From NCBI RefSeq assembly GCF_025519785.1, contig NZ_JAOPKZ010000005.1:62001-126000 (forward strand): DNA of 64,000 nucleotides, written 5' to 3'. Of the stretch, positions 1-9,041 are shown piece after piece. Position 1 is the stretch's first letter. Each line of letters begins with the position of its first letter. The stretch comes from Staphylococcus marylandisciuri. Lineage in GTDB: Bacteria > Bacillota > Bacilli > Staphylococcales > Staphylococcaceae. Position numbers and translations under genes: made by a program. Under the pieces are notes generated by a model. The model worked only from the letters and a program-made list of their open reading frames with translations, did no database searches and was not told the DNA's origin.

Positions 1-167
1 GTTTTTATTTAATATACCAATGTATTAAGACAAGTTAACTTGGTAAGTGTTAAAAATGATGATGACGCTATCGTACTTTTTGATATTTCAGCATTCTAGT
101 AGAGAATTTAAAGTTAGAGTGATTGATTTTAAAATTGGAGTAGGTATATAATGGTAAATGAGTTTTG

Positions 168-182
168 AAATTTCTGAAATTT
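168..182 (+). promoter_or_regulatory. CodY-like box upstream of hisC
   Basis: AAATTTCTGAAATTT matches the CodY consensus AATTTTCWGAAAATT at 13 of 15 positions and is nearly self-complementary. It lies just before the hisC ribosome binding site, where a bound repressor would block transcription. CodY control of amino acid genes is established in staphylococci; binding here is inferred. Confidence 0.55.
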
Positions 183-198
183 AAAGGGGGACCTTCCG

Positions 199-1260
199 AT
201 GAAAGAACAAATTAAACAACTTTCTGCTTACCAACCTGGTTTATCACCACAGGAGTTAAAAAAGAAATATGGTATCGAAGGAAAGTTGTATAAATTAGCT
301 TCAAACGAAAATTTATATGGACCTTCACCTGCCGTGAAAGAGGCAATTGTGAATCACTTAGATGAACTTTATTATTATCCAGAGACGGGTTCTCCTACGC
401 TAAGAGAAACGATTAGTGCGGATTTAAATATTGATCCATCGCGTATTTTATTTGGTGCTGGTTTAGATGAAGTCATATTGATGATTTCACGTGCAGTATT
501 AACGCCTGGTGATAAAATTGTTACTAGTGAAATGACTTTTGGGCAGTACAATCACAATGCAATTGTAGAAAGTGCTGAAGTTGTTCAAGTACCTATGAAC
601 GAGGGTCACTTTGACTTAGATGGTTTGAAGAATGCTATCGATGAGAAGACTAAATTGATCTGGTTGTGTAATCCTAACAATCCAACTGGGACTTACTTTA
701 CTCACACTGAATTACGTGATTTCTTAAATAGTGTACCTACTCAAATTCCAGTCATTATAGATGAAGCTTATTATGAGTTTGTCACTGCATCTGATTTTCC
801 AGATACGTTAACGCTTCAGAAGGAATTCCCTAATGCTTTCTTACTACGTACATTTTCGAAAGCTTACGGTCTAGCAGGTATGCGTGTAGGTTATATCATA
901 GCTGCTGAGGAGGCGATAGAAGCATTCAATATCATAAGACCTCCTTTCAACGTAGGACGTTTATCTGAGTACGCAGCAGTAGCAGCTTATTCGGACAAAG
1001 AGTACATTAAACAAATTCGAGAACGAAATGCGATTGAAAGAGAAAAGTTCTATTCTATACCAGAGAAGAAGTATATTTATCCAAGTGAAACTAACTTTGT
1101 GTATGTCACTGCTTCACGTCCTCATGATTTATATCAAGAGTTGCTGAAAGTCGGATGTATTACACGTGAATTTCCTAATGGGGTGCGTATTACACTAGGA
1201 TTCCCTGAACAGAATGATAAGATGATAGAAGTATTACAGCGCTTTAATTTTGAAGAATAA
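199..1260 (+). CDS. hisC: Histidinol-phosphate / aromatic aminotransferase HisC
   Basis: PLP-dependent class I/II aminotransferase, 353 residues, the usual length of HisC. Visible landmarks are the [11 protein letters not shown] substrate loop near residue 35, the NPNNPTGT motif near residue 158, DEAYYEF near 188 and the Schiff-base lysine in [15 protein letters not shown] near residue 220. It makes histidinol phosphate from imidazole acetol phosphate and may also transaminate aromatic 2-oxo acids. The start follows a strong AAAGGGGGA ribosome binding site. No other his gene is next to it, which fits a stand-alone or broad-specificity enzyme. A CodY-like box lies directly upstream. Confidence 0.93.
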   Translation: MKEQIKQLSAYQPGLSPQELKKKYGIEGKLYKLASNENLYGPSPAVKEAIVNHLDELYYYPETGSPTLRETISADLNIDPSRILFGAGLDEVILMISRAVLTPGDKIVTSEMTFGQYNHNAIVESAEVVQVPMNEGHFDLDGLKNAIDEKTKLIWLCNPNNPTGTYFTHTELRDFLNSVPTQIPVIIDEAYYEFVTASDFPDTLTLQKEFPNAFLLRTFSKAYGLAGMRVGYIIAAEEAIEAFNIIRPPFNVGRLSEYAAVAAYSDKEYIKQIRERNAIEREKFYSIPEKKYIYPSETNFVYVTASRPHDLYQELLKVGCITREFPNGVRITLGFPEQNDKMIEVLQRFNFEE

Positions 1261-1289
1261 TTCATCAAGTGAGTAGAGGGGGTAAAAGT

Positions 1290-1990
1290 GTTGAGTGTCT
1301 GAGCACGGGGCCCCAACAAAGAGAAACTGGTACATAATGTAATGTCTCAGCATCTTTCAGCATTTTGGCAGTAGATGACTGATTTGAAAATGCGCTTGTA
1401 TCAAGCTTTTTTCAATTCTAGTCATCCTTGCCGGGGCGGGACAACGAAATCTTTTTATTCAAATTAGATTTCTGTCCCGCTCCCAACAAGCACAGCGCGT
1501 TGGGGAGGCCCTATAAAAGCGAAGCCGAAGAGGCTGGGACATAAAGGTCTTTGACTAGAGAGAAAAAGAGGCTGGGGCATAATGTAATGTCTCAGCATCT
1601 TTCAGCATTTTGGCAGTAGATGACTGATTTGAAAATGCGCTTGTATCAAGCTTTTTTCAATTCTAGTCATCCTTGCCGGGGCGGGACTACGAAATCTTTT
1701 TATTCAAATAGATTTCTGTCCCGCTCCCTTCAACATCTCGGCAGTAGATGACTGATTTGAAAACGCGCTTGTATCAAGCTTTTTTCAATTCTAGTCATCT
1801 TTGCCGGGGCGGGACTACGAAATCTTTTTTATTTAAATTAGATTTCTGTCCCGCTCCCTCTTTCAGCATCTTGGCAGTAGATGACTGATTTGAAAATGCG
1901 CTGTATCAAGCTTTTTTCAATTCTAGTCATCCTTGCCGGGGTGGGACTACGAAATCTTTTTTATTCAAATTTGATTTCTGCCCCGCTCCC
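1290..1990 (+). repeat. Intergenic cluster: STAR motif plus four tandem composite repeats
   Basis: The hisC to nucleotidase gap holds no convincing gene. It begins with a STAR-type GGGGCCCCAACAAAGAG motif (about 1307), followed by four head-to-tail copies of a composite repeat whose GGCAGTAGATGACTGATT landmark starts near 1367, 1612, 1739 and 1874. Each copy ends in CCCGCTCCC (about 1484, 1728, 1858, 1990). Within a copy, GATGACT pairs with AGTCATC around a GCTTG/CAAGC inner stem, and a second hairpin pairs GGGAC..GAAATC with GATTTC.GTCCC. Copies differ by small substitutions and single-base indels. From 1991 to 2258 I see only the promoter region of the next gene. Confidence 0.9.
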
Positions 1991-2258
1991 TTTAGAGTCA
2001 AAATTTTCATCCTATTGATGGTGTTTTCTTTTAACTAGAGTACTTCTTTAAGTGTAAGTTCTCTAAGTGACTATAATATAAGTTGTAACGTTGAATTCTT
2101 TAAGTTGATCTAGGAAACATGTGTGTTTTCAAGTGTTTTTTGAAAAGTACTATTATAGGAGTGAGTGAATTCCTGTCTAATCCTTTCAGATTTACTGTTA
2201 CCTTTTTTATAAGAGGTTTGATATACTGTAGGCAGATTGAGAAAGGAAGACGTGATTT

Positions 2259-2813
2259 ATGACTAGACAATCTATTGCTATTGATATGGATGAAGTACTC
2301 GCTGATACACTGGGCGCTATGATGCGTGAGGTGAATGAACGCTATGATCTAGGAATTACATATGGTATGTTGGATGGTCAGAAATTAAAGCATGTCATAC
2401 CAGAACATGATGGTTTGTTACCAGAAATTTTACGACAACCAGGTTTCTTTAAAAATTTAGATGTCATGCAAGATGCTATAGACGTAGTAGAAGCATTGAA
2501 TCAACATTATGATATCTATATTGCTACGGCTGCAATGGATGTGCCTACATCGTTCAGTGAAAAATATGATTGGTTACGTACTTATTTTTCATTTTTAGAT
2601 CCGCAACATTTTGTGTTTTGCGGTCGAAAAAATATCGTTAAGGCGGATTTTTTAATTGACGATAATCCACGTCAGCTCGAAATATTTGAAGGGAAACCAA
2701 TTATGTTTAGCGCTCCGCATAATGTTCACGAGACGCGCTTTACACGTGTAAGTGGTTGGAAAGATGTAGCGAACTATTTTCTTAAAAGTGAACATAATGT
2801 AAGTGAAAGCTAG
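2259..2813 (+). CDS. Putative 5'(3')-deoxyribonucleotidase (NT5C family)
   Basis: 184-residue HAD-superfamily phosphatase. The nucleophile motif [11 protein letters not shown] (residues 7-17) has the DxDxV signature of the NT5C group, and [12 protein letters not shown] near residue 130 is the third HAD motif carrying the acidic pair. The family removes phosphate from deoxyribonucleoside monophosphates and is thought to balance dNTP pools. Start at ATG after AGGAAGAC. It is monocistronic, with a strong terminator about 90 bases downstream. Substrate is inferred from the family only. Confidence 0.85.
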   Translation: MTRQSIAIDMDEVLADTLGAMMREVNERYDLGITYGMLDGQKLKHVIPEHDGLLPEILRQPGFFKNLDVMQDAIDVVEALNQHYDIYIATAAMDVPTSFSEKYDWLRTYFSFLDPQHFVFCGRKNIVKADFLIDDNPRQLEIFEGKPIMFSAPHNVHETRFTRVSGWKDVANYFLKSEHNVSES

Positions 2814-2903
2814 TAAGTAGAAGCAGGAATATTAGTACTCTCGCCGCTAGGTACTAGGATAAATAGATAAGAACGTATAACTTAATTTCATTTAAAATAT
2901 TTC

Positions 2904-2972
2904 AGCCAGCACTTTGTAGTCATACACGCCTGAGTATTAACCTCTAGGCGTCAGACTAAGTGCTGGCTTTTA
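2904..2972 (+). terminator. Rho-independent terminator after the nucleotidase gene
   Basis: AGCCAGCACTT (2904-2914) pairs with AAGTGCTGGCT (2958-2968), with an inner GCCT/AGGC pair, followed by TTTTAT. The rest of 2814-3150 shows nothing else that I can support. Confidence 0.8.
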
Positions 2973-3150
2973 TCAGTGGTCATCACTTCGTTATAGCTTG
3001 GTACTTGAATGAACGAGCTAACTAAGTAGTAACTTTCCATTATTTGAATTATGCTAGCTAGGTAAAGCTAAATACCGATATGATAGAATTTCAAATTAGG
3101 TCAACCATCTTTATAAAGTCAATGCTATGATGAATTTAGATTTTATCCTT

Positions 3151-4080
3151 TCACGCTTTATCTTTTAGTGTTAAGATACGTATCGCTTGAGGCAATACTT
3201 CAATTTCAAGCGGTGTAGTTAAGGCAATCTCTCCATCAATATCCACGCTTAACTCCTTGTTGGTTTCGATAGATATTTTTTTACCGTGCAGGTGAGTAAT
3301 TCCATCAGTAACTTTATTCCAGTTCATACTATCACGTTTCTTAAAAATATCTTTAACTACACTCATTTTACTATGCTTAAATATGAACGTATCTAAATAA
3401 CCATCATTTGGGGATAAGTCAGTAAGAGGAATACGACCGCCCCCAATATGAGGTCCATTAGCGATAATCAACATAGAGGTTTGTCCTGTCAATGTCTCAC
3501 CGTCACTTGTTAACGTGTAATTAAATTCAATAGGATCAAGAAGTGTTTTCACAGTTGAACCGATATAGCTTAGTCGACCGAACAGATCCTTATTACCCTC
3601 TTGGACATTTTCAGCATTCTGAACAATTAACCCCATGCCTACGAAATTCAGTGCATATTCGTCGTTAACTTTGATCACGTCGTAAGGTTCTGGCTCAGCA
3701 TTGAGTAGTTGTTTACACGCTTTCGTATAATCTCCATCTAAGTTCAATGTTTTAGTAAAGTCATTAAATGTACCGCCTGGAATTACAGCGATAGGGATGT
3801 TGAGTTCGTGCTGCATTACTCCGGTAACCAATTCATTAACTGTGCCATCTCCGCCGAGGATAAAAAGGATATCTATGTCATCACTGTACTGCTGATCTTT
3901 AATTTGTTCGCAGTATTTGATAATATCTCCCTCATTCTCGCTGAGTTGTATAGATAAGCGTTTACACAATTGTGTCAATTGGTGTGTGACGACGCCTAAC
4001 CCTTCGTAGATGTCATCGATACCAGAATGTTCGTGATAAAAGAGAACTCCGTGTTGATAATTTTTTGACAATTTATTCAC
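3151..4080 (-). CDS. Diacylglycerol kinase-family lipid kinase (YegS/DgkB-like)
   Basis: 309-residue protein with the DAGK catalytic fold: [10 protein letters not shown] near residue 76 is the nucleotide-binding GGDGT signature, and [10 protein letters not shown] near residue 101 follows as usual. The C-terminal half is the beta-rich YegS/DgkB domain. Members phosphorylate diacylglycerol or related lipids; which lipid this one uses cannot be told. The listed start is a GTG with a weak ribosome binding site, so a start a few codons further in is possible. It lies downstream of dtpT on the same strand, with an 87-base gap. Confidence 0.85.
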   Translation of the reverse strand: MNKLSKNYQHGVLFYHEHSGIDDIYEGLGVVTHQLTQLCKRLSIQLSENEGDIIKYCEQIKDQQYSDDIDILFILGGDGTVNELVTGVMQHELNIPIAVIPGGTFNDFTKTLNLDGDYTKACKQLLNAEPEPYDVIKVNDEYALNFVGMGLIVQNAENVQEGNKDLFGRLSYIGSTVKTLLDPIEFNYTLTSDGETLTGQTSMLIIANGPHIGGGRIPLTDLSPNDGYLDTFIFKHSKMSVVKDIFKKRDSMNWNKVTDGITHLHGKKISIETNKELSVDIDGEIALTTPLEIEVLPQAIRILTLKDKA

Positions 4081-4167
4081 CGCATTTCTATTTTAATCAT
4101 AATAAACAGTGTAAATCATATGATTATTTTTTGCAGTTAAGATCTATTTGGTTGATGTTCTCAACTT

Positions 4168-5676
4168 TTATCTTATTCCTCTCATACCTTGTACTATTTT
4201 ACGAGAAAATAGTAGAGTGATAAGACTGACGAATATAGCTAAGCCCCCGATGAAGATAAAGTAATTGGCATAACCTAAAGGCTTAATTAAACGTACTAAA
4301 GAACCATTAAGTGCTTGACCTGTAGCGTTTGTAAGTAACCATAGGCTCATCATTTGAGCGTTGAATGCTTTAGGAGCCAATTTAACAGCTGCACTGTTAC
4401 CTGTTGGAGATAAGCACAACTCCCCAATAACACAAATAATGTAGGAGAGTATGACCCAATTGACGCTAATGATAGCGTTACCGCCTGTTGCATGGTCTAC
4501 CACTGCTATTAATATATATGAGAGACCTGCAAAGATTGATCCGATCGCAAATTTAACAGCCATACTCGGTTGCTTAGAGCCCATTTTCATCCATATAGCA
4601 GAGACTATACCAGCAAATAATACGATGAAAAGTGGATTTATAGATTGGAAATACGTCTTTCCAAATTCAGTAGTCCAACCAAAGAGATTCAAGTGCATAT
4701 CTGTATATTTTAAAGCGTACAAGTTTAACACGTTCGAACCTTGTTCTTGGATAGCCCAGAAGATCACACCTAATATGAATAGGGGTATAAAAGCAATGAC
4801 TCTTGAACGCTCTGTTTCAGTTACATCTTTACTGCGAATCATAGTGGTGAAATAAATGATAGGTAATGCTACACCTAATATGAGTACGAGAGTCGATACA
4901 AGTCCGAATGAGAGCGTATGTGTTAAAGCTGTAATAGCTAAGAGTACAATAATCGCTAATATAGCTATACTAAAGATAAGGCTAAATTTTTTACGCTCTT
5001 TAGCATTAAGTGGATTAGAAGGTTTTAAACCGATGACTCCTAAATTGTTGCGGTTAAATAATATGTACCATACAAGTGCTAAAGCCATACCAAACGCAGC
5101 AATTAAGAACCCGATATGGAAGCGACCGCCCTCGATAAATTGATTTAGAATGAGTGGAGCGATGAGTGCGCCACTATTGATTGACATGTAAAATATTACA
5201 AATCCAGAATCAATTCGCTTGTCGTCTTTTGGATAAAGGCGACCGACAATATTTGAAATATTCGGTTTCATGAGACCTGAGCCTATGATGATAAAGAACA
5301 TAGATAAGAATAACCCATAAATATGTAACGGAAGGCCTAGACAAACATGTCCTATAATAATGAGTACTGCTCCGATTAAAGTAGCAGTACGAGTACCTGT
5401 AATCCTATCGGCAACCCAGCCACCAAGTATCGAAGTCATATAGATAAGTGCGCCATAAACGGACATAATAGATTGTGCCGTGCCTTCGTCTAGATTAAGA
5501 CCGCCATCTTTTATTGAATAATACATATAGAAGATGAGCAGCGCGCGCATGCCATAATAACTGAAACGTTCCCAAAACTCTACAAAGAATAATACACCTA
5601 GCCCTTTCGGGTGGCCAAAGAATCCTCGCTGTGGAATAGATTGAATAGCTTGATCATGATTCTTTGTTTCTGTCAT
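4168..5676 (-). CDS. dtpT: Proton-dependent di/tripeptide transporter DtpT (POT family)
   Basis: 502-residue polytopic membrane protein of the POT/PTR2 family. It has the early FFVEFWERFSYYGMRALL segment (residues 29-46, bearing the conserved ExxER motif), GGWVADRITGTRTATL near 85 and the FYMSINSGALIAPL signature near 160. It imports di- and tripeptides with protons. The start follows AGAAAGGATGGG. A CodY-like box about 50 bases upstream of the start suggests nitrogen-responsive repression, as expected for peptide uptake. Confidence 0.92.
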   Translation of the reverse strand: MTETKNHDQAIQSIPQRGFFGHPKGLGVLFFVEFWERFSYYGMRALLIFYMYYSIKDGGLNLDEGTAQSIMSVYGALIYMTSILGGWVADRITGTRTATLIGAVLIIIGHVCLGLPLHIYGLFLSMFFIIIGSGLMKPNISNIVGRLYPKDDKRIDSGFVIFYMSINSGALIAPLILNQFIEGGRFHIGFLIAAFGMALALVWYILFNRNNLGVIGLKPSNPLNAKERKKFSLIFSIAILAIIVLLAITALTHTLSFGLVSTLVLILGVALPIIYFTTMIRSKDVTETERSRVIAFIPLFILGVIFWAIQEQGSNVLNLYALKYTDMHLNLFGWTTEFGKTYFQSINPLFIVLFAGIVSAIWMKMGSKQPSMAVKFAIGSIFAGLSYILIAVVDHATGGNAIISVNWVILSYIICVIGELCLSPTGNSAAVKLAPKAFNAQMMSLWLLTNATGQALNGSLVRLIKPLGYANYFIFIGGLAIFVSLITLLFSRKIVQGMRGIR

Positions 5677-5728
5677 AACGTTCCCATCCTTTCTCCCTTT
5701 AAAAAAGTATTGTTCAAATTATACGCTC

Positions 5729-5743
5729 AATTATCAGAAATTT
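5729..5743 (-). promoter_or_regulatory. CodY-like box upstream of dtpT
   Basis: AATTATCAGAAATTT on the plus strand matches the CodY consensus at 13 of 15 positions. It sits about 53 bases upstream of the dtpT start, in the promoter zone. Confidence 0.5.
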
Positions 5744-5924
5744 CAACAATATTCATACAATAATAATTCTAAAATAGTTGTAAAATTATAATTGTTTTAT
5801 TTATTTTAATGATATAAAGATTTGAGAAGTATTAGCGAAGTTAATTAATATTAGGGGAGATTTGGGCAAAAAAGATTTAAATTTATAATCGATAAATTCC
5901 TTCGATTACTTTTTAAGTGGAGGT

Positions 5925-6440
5925 TTAGATATAAAGGAGAGTAGTAGCGAGGCACTGAGCCATAAACACCTCAATACGTCTCACTACGACGTAATGTATA
6001 AATAGGAGGGTTTGGGGTCTACCCCAACTTGCATTGCTTGGTGAAACTGATGAATCAGTTTCTCTTTGTTGGGGCCCCACCCCAACTCGCATTGCTGGTG
6101 GAAACTGATGAACCAGTTTCTTTGTGTTGGGGCCCCACCCCAACTTGCTGTGCTTGGTGAAACTGGGACTTAATGGTCTTTGACTAGAGAGAAAGAGGCT
6201 GGGAGATAAATCCCAGCCTCTTCAACATCTCGGCAGTAGATGACTGATTTGAAAACGCGCTTGTATCAAGCTTTTTTCAATTCTAGTCATCTTTGCCGGG
6301 GCGGGACTACGAAATCTTTTTTTTATTCAAATTAGATTTCTGTCCCGCTCCCTCTTTGTTGGGGCCCCACCCCAACTCGCATTGCTGGTGGAAACTGATG
6401 AACCAGTTTCTTTGTGTTGGGGCCCCCTGCTCAAATCCTA
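5925..6440. repeat. STAR repeats and one composite hairpin repeat
   Basis: The 870-base gap between dtpT and queF holds at least three STAR units of about 58 bases (TTGGGGCCCCACCCCAACT followed by GAAACTGATGAA.CAGTTTC, about 6011-6170), then one full composite repeat (about 6190-6352, with GAGGCTGGGA/TCCCAGCCTC, GATGACT/AGTCATC and GGGAC/GTCCC stems), then another STAR unit (6353-6428). The small open frames here are translated repeats. From 5744 to 5924 the DNA is AT-rich with nothing further visible. Confidence 0.88.
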
Positions 6441-6547
6441 AATGCTTTTGTCCCGACCTCCTTTAAGGATTTATACCCTAGTATTGTCTCTTGATTTTGC
6501 AACACAAAGTTTTTTAGGCATCACATCACTTTAAACATACTAATCAT

Positions 6548-7048
6548 CTACCGGTTATCTATTTGTTCAGGATATAAATCGTGGTTCATTAAGCGATGTT
6601 CTGCTATCTTTTCGTATTTAGTATTAGGGCGACCATAGTTCGTGTAAGGGTCAATTGAGATGCCACCTCGAGGTGTGAACTTGCCCCAGACTTCTATATA
6701 ATGAGGATCCATAAGTTCAATTAAGTCGTTCATAATAATATTCATGCAATCCTCATGAAAGTCTCCATGATTACGAAAACTAAATAAGTAAAGCTTAAGT
6801 GATTTTGATTCTACCATTTTTATATTAGGTATATAAGAAATATATATAGTAGCGAAATCGGGTTGACCTGTAATAGGGCAGAGAGATGTGAATTCAGGAC
6901 AGTTAAATTTCACAAAATAATCTCTACCTTGATGTTTATTATCAAATGTTTCTAATATATCTGGACGATAATCAAAGTCGTACTGATTGCCCTGGTTTCC
7001 GAGAAGCGTTATATCATCCAGCTCCTCTTTCTTTCTACCTTCAGTCAT
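6548..7048 (-). CDS. queF: NADPH-dependent 7-cyano-7-deazaguanine reductase QueF
   Basis: 166 residues from the ATG preceded by AAGGAGGCTATCAT; a longer frame upstream lacks a better start. It reduces preQ0 to preQ1 in queuosine tRNA modification. The catalytic motif [17 protein letters not shown] contains the thioimide-forming Cys and the Asp of the unimodular QueF family (T-fold), and [18 protein letters not shown] follows, with the glutamate and histidine used in substrate binding. It lies 35 bases downstream of the EamA transporter gene on the same strand and is probably cotranscribed with it. Confidence 0.95.
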   Translation of the reverse strand: MTEGRKKEELDDITLLGNQGNQYDFDYRPDILETFDNKHQGRDYFVKFNCPEFTSLCPITGQPDFATIYISYIPNIKMVESKSLKLYLFSFRNHGDFHEDCMNIIMNDLIELMDPHYIEVWGKFTPRGGISIDPYTNYGRPNTKYEKIAEHRLMNHDLYPEQIDNR

Positions 7049-7083
7049 ATGATAGCCTCCTTGTAATATAAGATGTACTTCGA

Positions 7084-7953
7084 TCAATTTGAGTTCGATT
7101 GACGTTTCGAGCGACGGGCTTTTTCAAACATGTAATAGCTCATTCCGATGATTATAATGTAGCCAATCATAGAATAGAAATCTGGTGATTCTCCAAATAG
7201 TATAAAGCCGAATAGTGCTGTAAAGATGATAGATGCATAAGTGAAAATCGAGATATCTTTCGCAGGTGCAAAGCTATAAGCTAACGTAATTCCAATTTGT
7301 CCTACAGCTGCAGCTAGTCCAGCCCCCAGTAAATAAACTACTTGTAACCATGACATCGATTCAAAAGTGAATATGGTAAATGGTATTAACACGATAATTG
7401 AGAAGAAAGAGAAATAGAATACGATAGTATAAGGCGCTTCTTTCGTACTAAGCGCTCTAACACAAGTATAAGCACTTGCCGCAAAAATTCCAGATAACAA
7501 TCCAACTAAGCTCGGAATCATTGCAGAGGAAAATTCTGGTTTAACTACAAACAACATACCAGCAATTGCGACAATCATTGCGATGAGTTGATATTTGAAT
7601 ATTTTCTCTCGTAAAAAGATTAAACTAAGAAGTATTGTCCAAAATGGGTTTAACTTCATTAAGGTATCTGCATCACTCAATATCATGTGGTCAATGGCGT
7701 AAATATTGAATAGCACACCCGTTAAGCCAAGTACTGAACGTAATATAAGTAAAGGTTGGCTGCTTAACTTACCAAATAATGGCTGTTTGTACTTATAAAT
7801 GAAGAATAATGGTATGAACATAGCTACTAAGTTTCTAGCGAGAGATTTTTGAAAGACAGGCAAGTCTCCTGCTAATCTGAAGAAGACAGACATAAAACTA
7901 AATCCGACTGCTGAAATAAGAATCGCTATGATACCTTTAACTTTAGGATTCAA
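7084..7953 (-). CDS. EamA/DMT-family transporter
   Basis: 289 residues with about ten hydrophobic segments arranged as two EamA repeats (first [21 protein letters not shown], second [18 protein letters not shown]), ending in a basic cytoplasmic tail ([14 protein letters not shown]). These are metabolite exporters or importers of the drug/metabolite superfamily; the substrate is unknown. The start lies after a short AATTTTTAAGAATGAGGCGATA leader in the minus direction. The gene precedes queF with a small gap, so a link to deazapurine metabolism is possible but not shown. Confidence 0.85.
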   Translation of the reverse strand: MNPKVKGIIAILISAVGFSFMSVFFRLAGDLPVFQKSLARNLVAMFIPLFFIYKYKQPLFGKLSSQPLLILRSVLGLTGVLFNIYAIDHMILSDADTLMKLNPFWTILLSLIFLREKIFKYQLIAMIVAIAGMLFVVKPEFSSAMIPSLVGLLSGIFAASAYTCVRALSTKEAPYTIVFYFSFFSIIVLIPFTIFTFESMSWLQVVYLLGAGLAAAVGQIGITLAYSFAPAKDISIFTYASIIFTALFGFILFGESPDFYSMIGYIIIIGMSYYMFEKARRSKRQSNSN

Positions 7954-8018
7954 ATTATCGCCTCATTCTTAAAAATTTAACGTATTTTATCTTAGCATAT
8001 AATTTTTAAAATGTAATG

Positions 8019-8074
8019 AGGGTTGCAAAGATTGAGGAGGTAGTTTATTATAGTACTTACCGAACAAATGTTCT
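8019..8074 (+). promoter_or_regulatory. LexA-like (SOS) box with candidate promoter
   Basis: CGAACAAATGTTCT (8061-8074) matches the Gram-positive LexA box CGAACRNRYGTTYG at 13 of 14 positions. A possible promoter lies just before it, with TTGCAA (from about 8021), a spacer of about 17 bases and TATTAT, so LexA would cover the start of transcription. The next supported gene on this strand is nrdI, about 570 bases on. Confidence 0.45.
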
Positions 8075-8377
8075 GTTCAAAAGAGTCGTTTTATTTCATT
8101 TCAAAGATATAAGTATTAAAAATAATTGTGCATCATTGAAAACGACGATAAAGCTATACTTCAATCAGTACCTAGAGTACAAAGTTTTTATGAAAAAGCA
8201 AGTGTTATTGCTCCAAAATTCGAATAAATTCTTTTCTAAAAAAGTTATTCTCTTTGGAAACGGGTGTTGGTGCACGATGTGACTTTCTAACAATGATTTG
8301 AGGGTAATTTATTACTTTAATTTGGAGAAACAGTTATGTATAATAAAACACATAATGTAGTACAGAAAATCAAAACC

Positions 8378-8397
8378 AAACACAACATGTTGTGTTT
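8378..8397. promoter_or_regulatory. Perfect 20-bp palindrome, NrdR-box-like (site 1)
   Basis: AAACACAACATGTTGTGTTT is a perfect palindrome. Its core ACACAACATGTTGTGT resembles the NrdR consensus ACACWATATATWGTGT. It lies 246 bases upstream of nrdI, and a TATAAT at 8339-8344 is close by. Confidence 0.45.
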
Positions 8398-8444
8398 TGG
8401 TGAAAAATCATTGTTTTTAATAATATAACTAGAATAAAGTAATT

Positions 8445-8465
8445 TAACACAAATTTGATGTGTTA
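8445..8465. promoter_or_regulatory. Inverted repeat, NrdR-box-like (site 2)
   Basis: TAACACA (8445-8451) and TGTGTTA (8459-8465) flank a 7-base centre. It shares the ACAC...GTGT ends with the other two sites upstream of nrdI, but the spacing is one base off a canonical 16-bp box. Confidence 0.3.
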
Positions 8466-8525
8466 GTACCGATGAATAGGGTAACTTTATTGAGTATCTG
8501 TAAAATGAATTTAAAGCTAAATTAA

Positions 8526-8555
8526 CAATTCACCACCATATGTTGTGGTGAATTG
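8526..8555. promoter_or_regulatory. Inverted repeat / hairpin upstream of nrdI (site 3)
   Basis: CAATTCACCAC (8526-8536) and GTGGTGAATTG (8545-8555) form an 11-bp perfect stem around CATATGTT. The centre CCACCATATGTTGTGG is NrdR-box-like. With no T run after it, an operator or RNA leader hairpin is more likely than a terminator. It ends 87 bases before nrdI. Confidence 0.4.
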
Positions 8556-8642
8556 CTAACTATAAAACTAAATAGAGTATTTGTTGTTGATCTAATTTAA
8601 ATTGACATCTACTTAGATACATAATAGAAAGAAGGTGATCCA

Positions 8643-9041
8643 ATGAAAGTAGTATATTTCTCCTTTTCTGGAAATGTAAGGCGTTTCATCAGTCGCACTG
8701 GAATTGAAGATACGTTCGAGATTACTCAAGATAATTCCACGACTCATATAGATGAACCTTTTATTTTGGTCACTGGAACAATCGGTTTTGGCGAAGTGCC
8801 ACAGCCGGTTCAATCTTTTTTAGATGTCAATGGTGAGCGTTTAGAAGCGGTTGCAGCAAGTGGCAATCGAAATTGGGGACAGAACTTTGCGAAAGCAGGT
8901 AGAACGATTTCTGAGGACTATCAAGTTCCATTGCTAATGAAATTCGAAGTACAAGGTTCTAATCGAGATGTTGAGGAATTTAAAGTTAAGGTGGGTCAGT
9001 ACAATGAAGACTATAGACGAGAAAAGATACAATCACATTGA
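8643..9041 (+). CDS. nrdI: Ribonucleotide reductase flavodoxin-like protein NrdI
   Basis: 132 residues, flavodoxin-like. The N-terminal [16 protein letters not shown] (residues 3-18) is the FMN phosphate-binding loop, and [17 protein letters not shown] near residue 43 is typical of NrdI. Reduced NrdI supplies the oxidant that assembles the dimanganese-tyrosyl cofactor of NrdF. The start follows GAAGGTGATCC. The end overlaps the start of nrdE by 38 bases, so translation is probably coupled. Confidence 0.95.
   Translation: MKVVYFSFSGNVRRFISRTGIEDTFEITQDNSTTHIDEPFILVTGTIGFGEVPQPVQSFLDVNGERLEAVAASGNRNWGQNFAKAGRTISEDYQVPLLMKFEVQGSNRDVEEFKVKVGQYNEDYRREKIQSH

Noticed and set aside
1..198. T-box or other amino acid riboswitch before hisC
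   Set aside because: No T-box sequence or terminator/antiterminator pair is visible; a CodY-like box is the only support for regulation.
1367..1990. CRISPR-like tandem repeats
   Set aside because: The repeat units are 120-240 bases, have no short uniform spacers, and occur all over the window in both orientations.
4451..5143. Two plus-strand open frames of 134 and 95 codons
   Set aside because: They lie antisense to dtpT, which has clear homology, signals and codon use.
5925..6143. Open frame of 72 codons on the minus strand
   Set aside because: It translates STAR repeats (MGWGPNTKKL, VGVGPQQRETD) and has no ribosome binding site.
8016..8282. Open frame of 88 codons upstream of nrdI
   Set aside because: It starts ahead of the LexA-like box, has no proper ribosome binding site and no recognisable composition.
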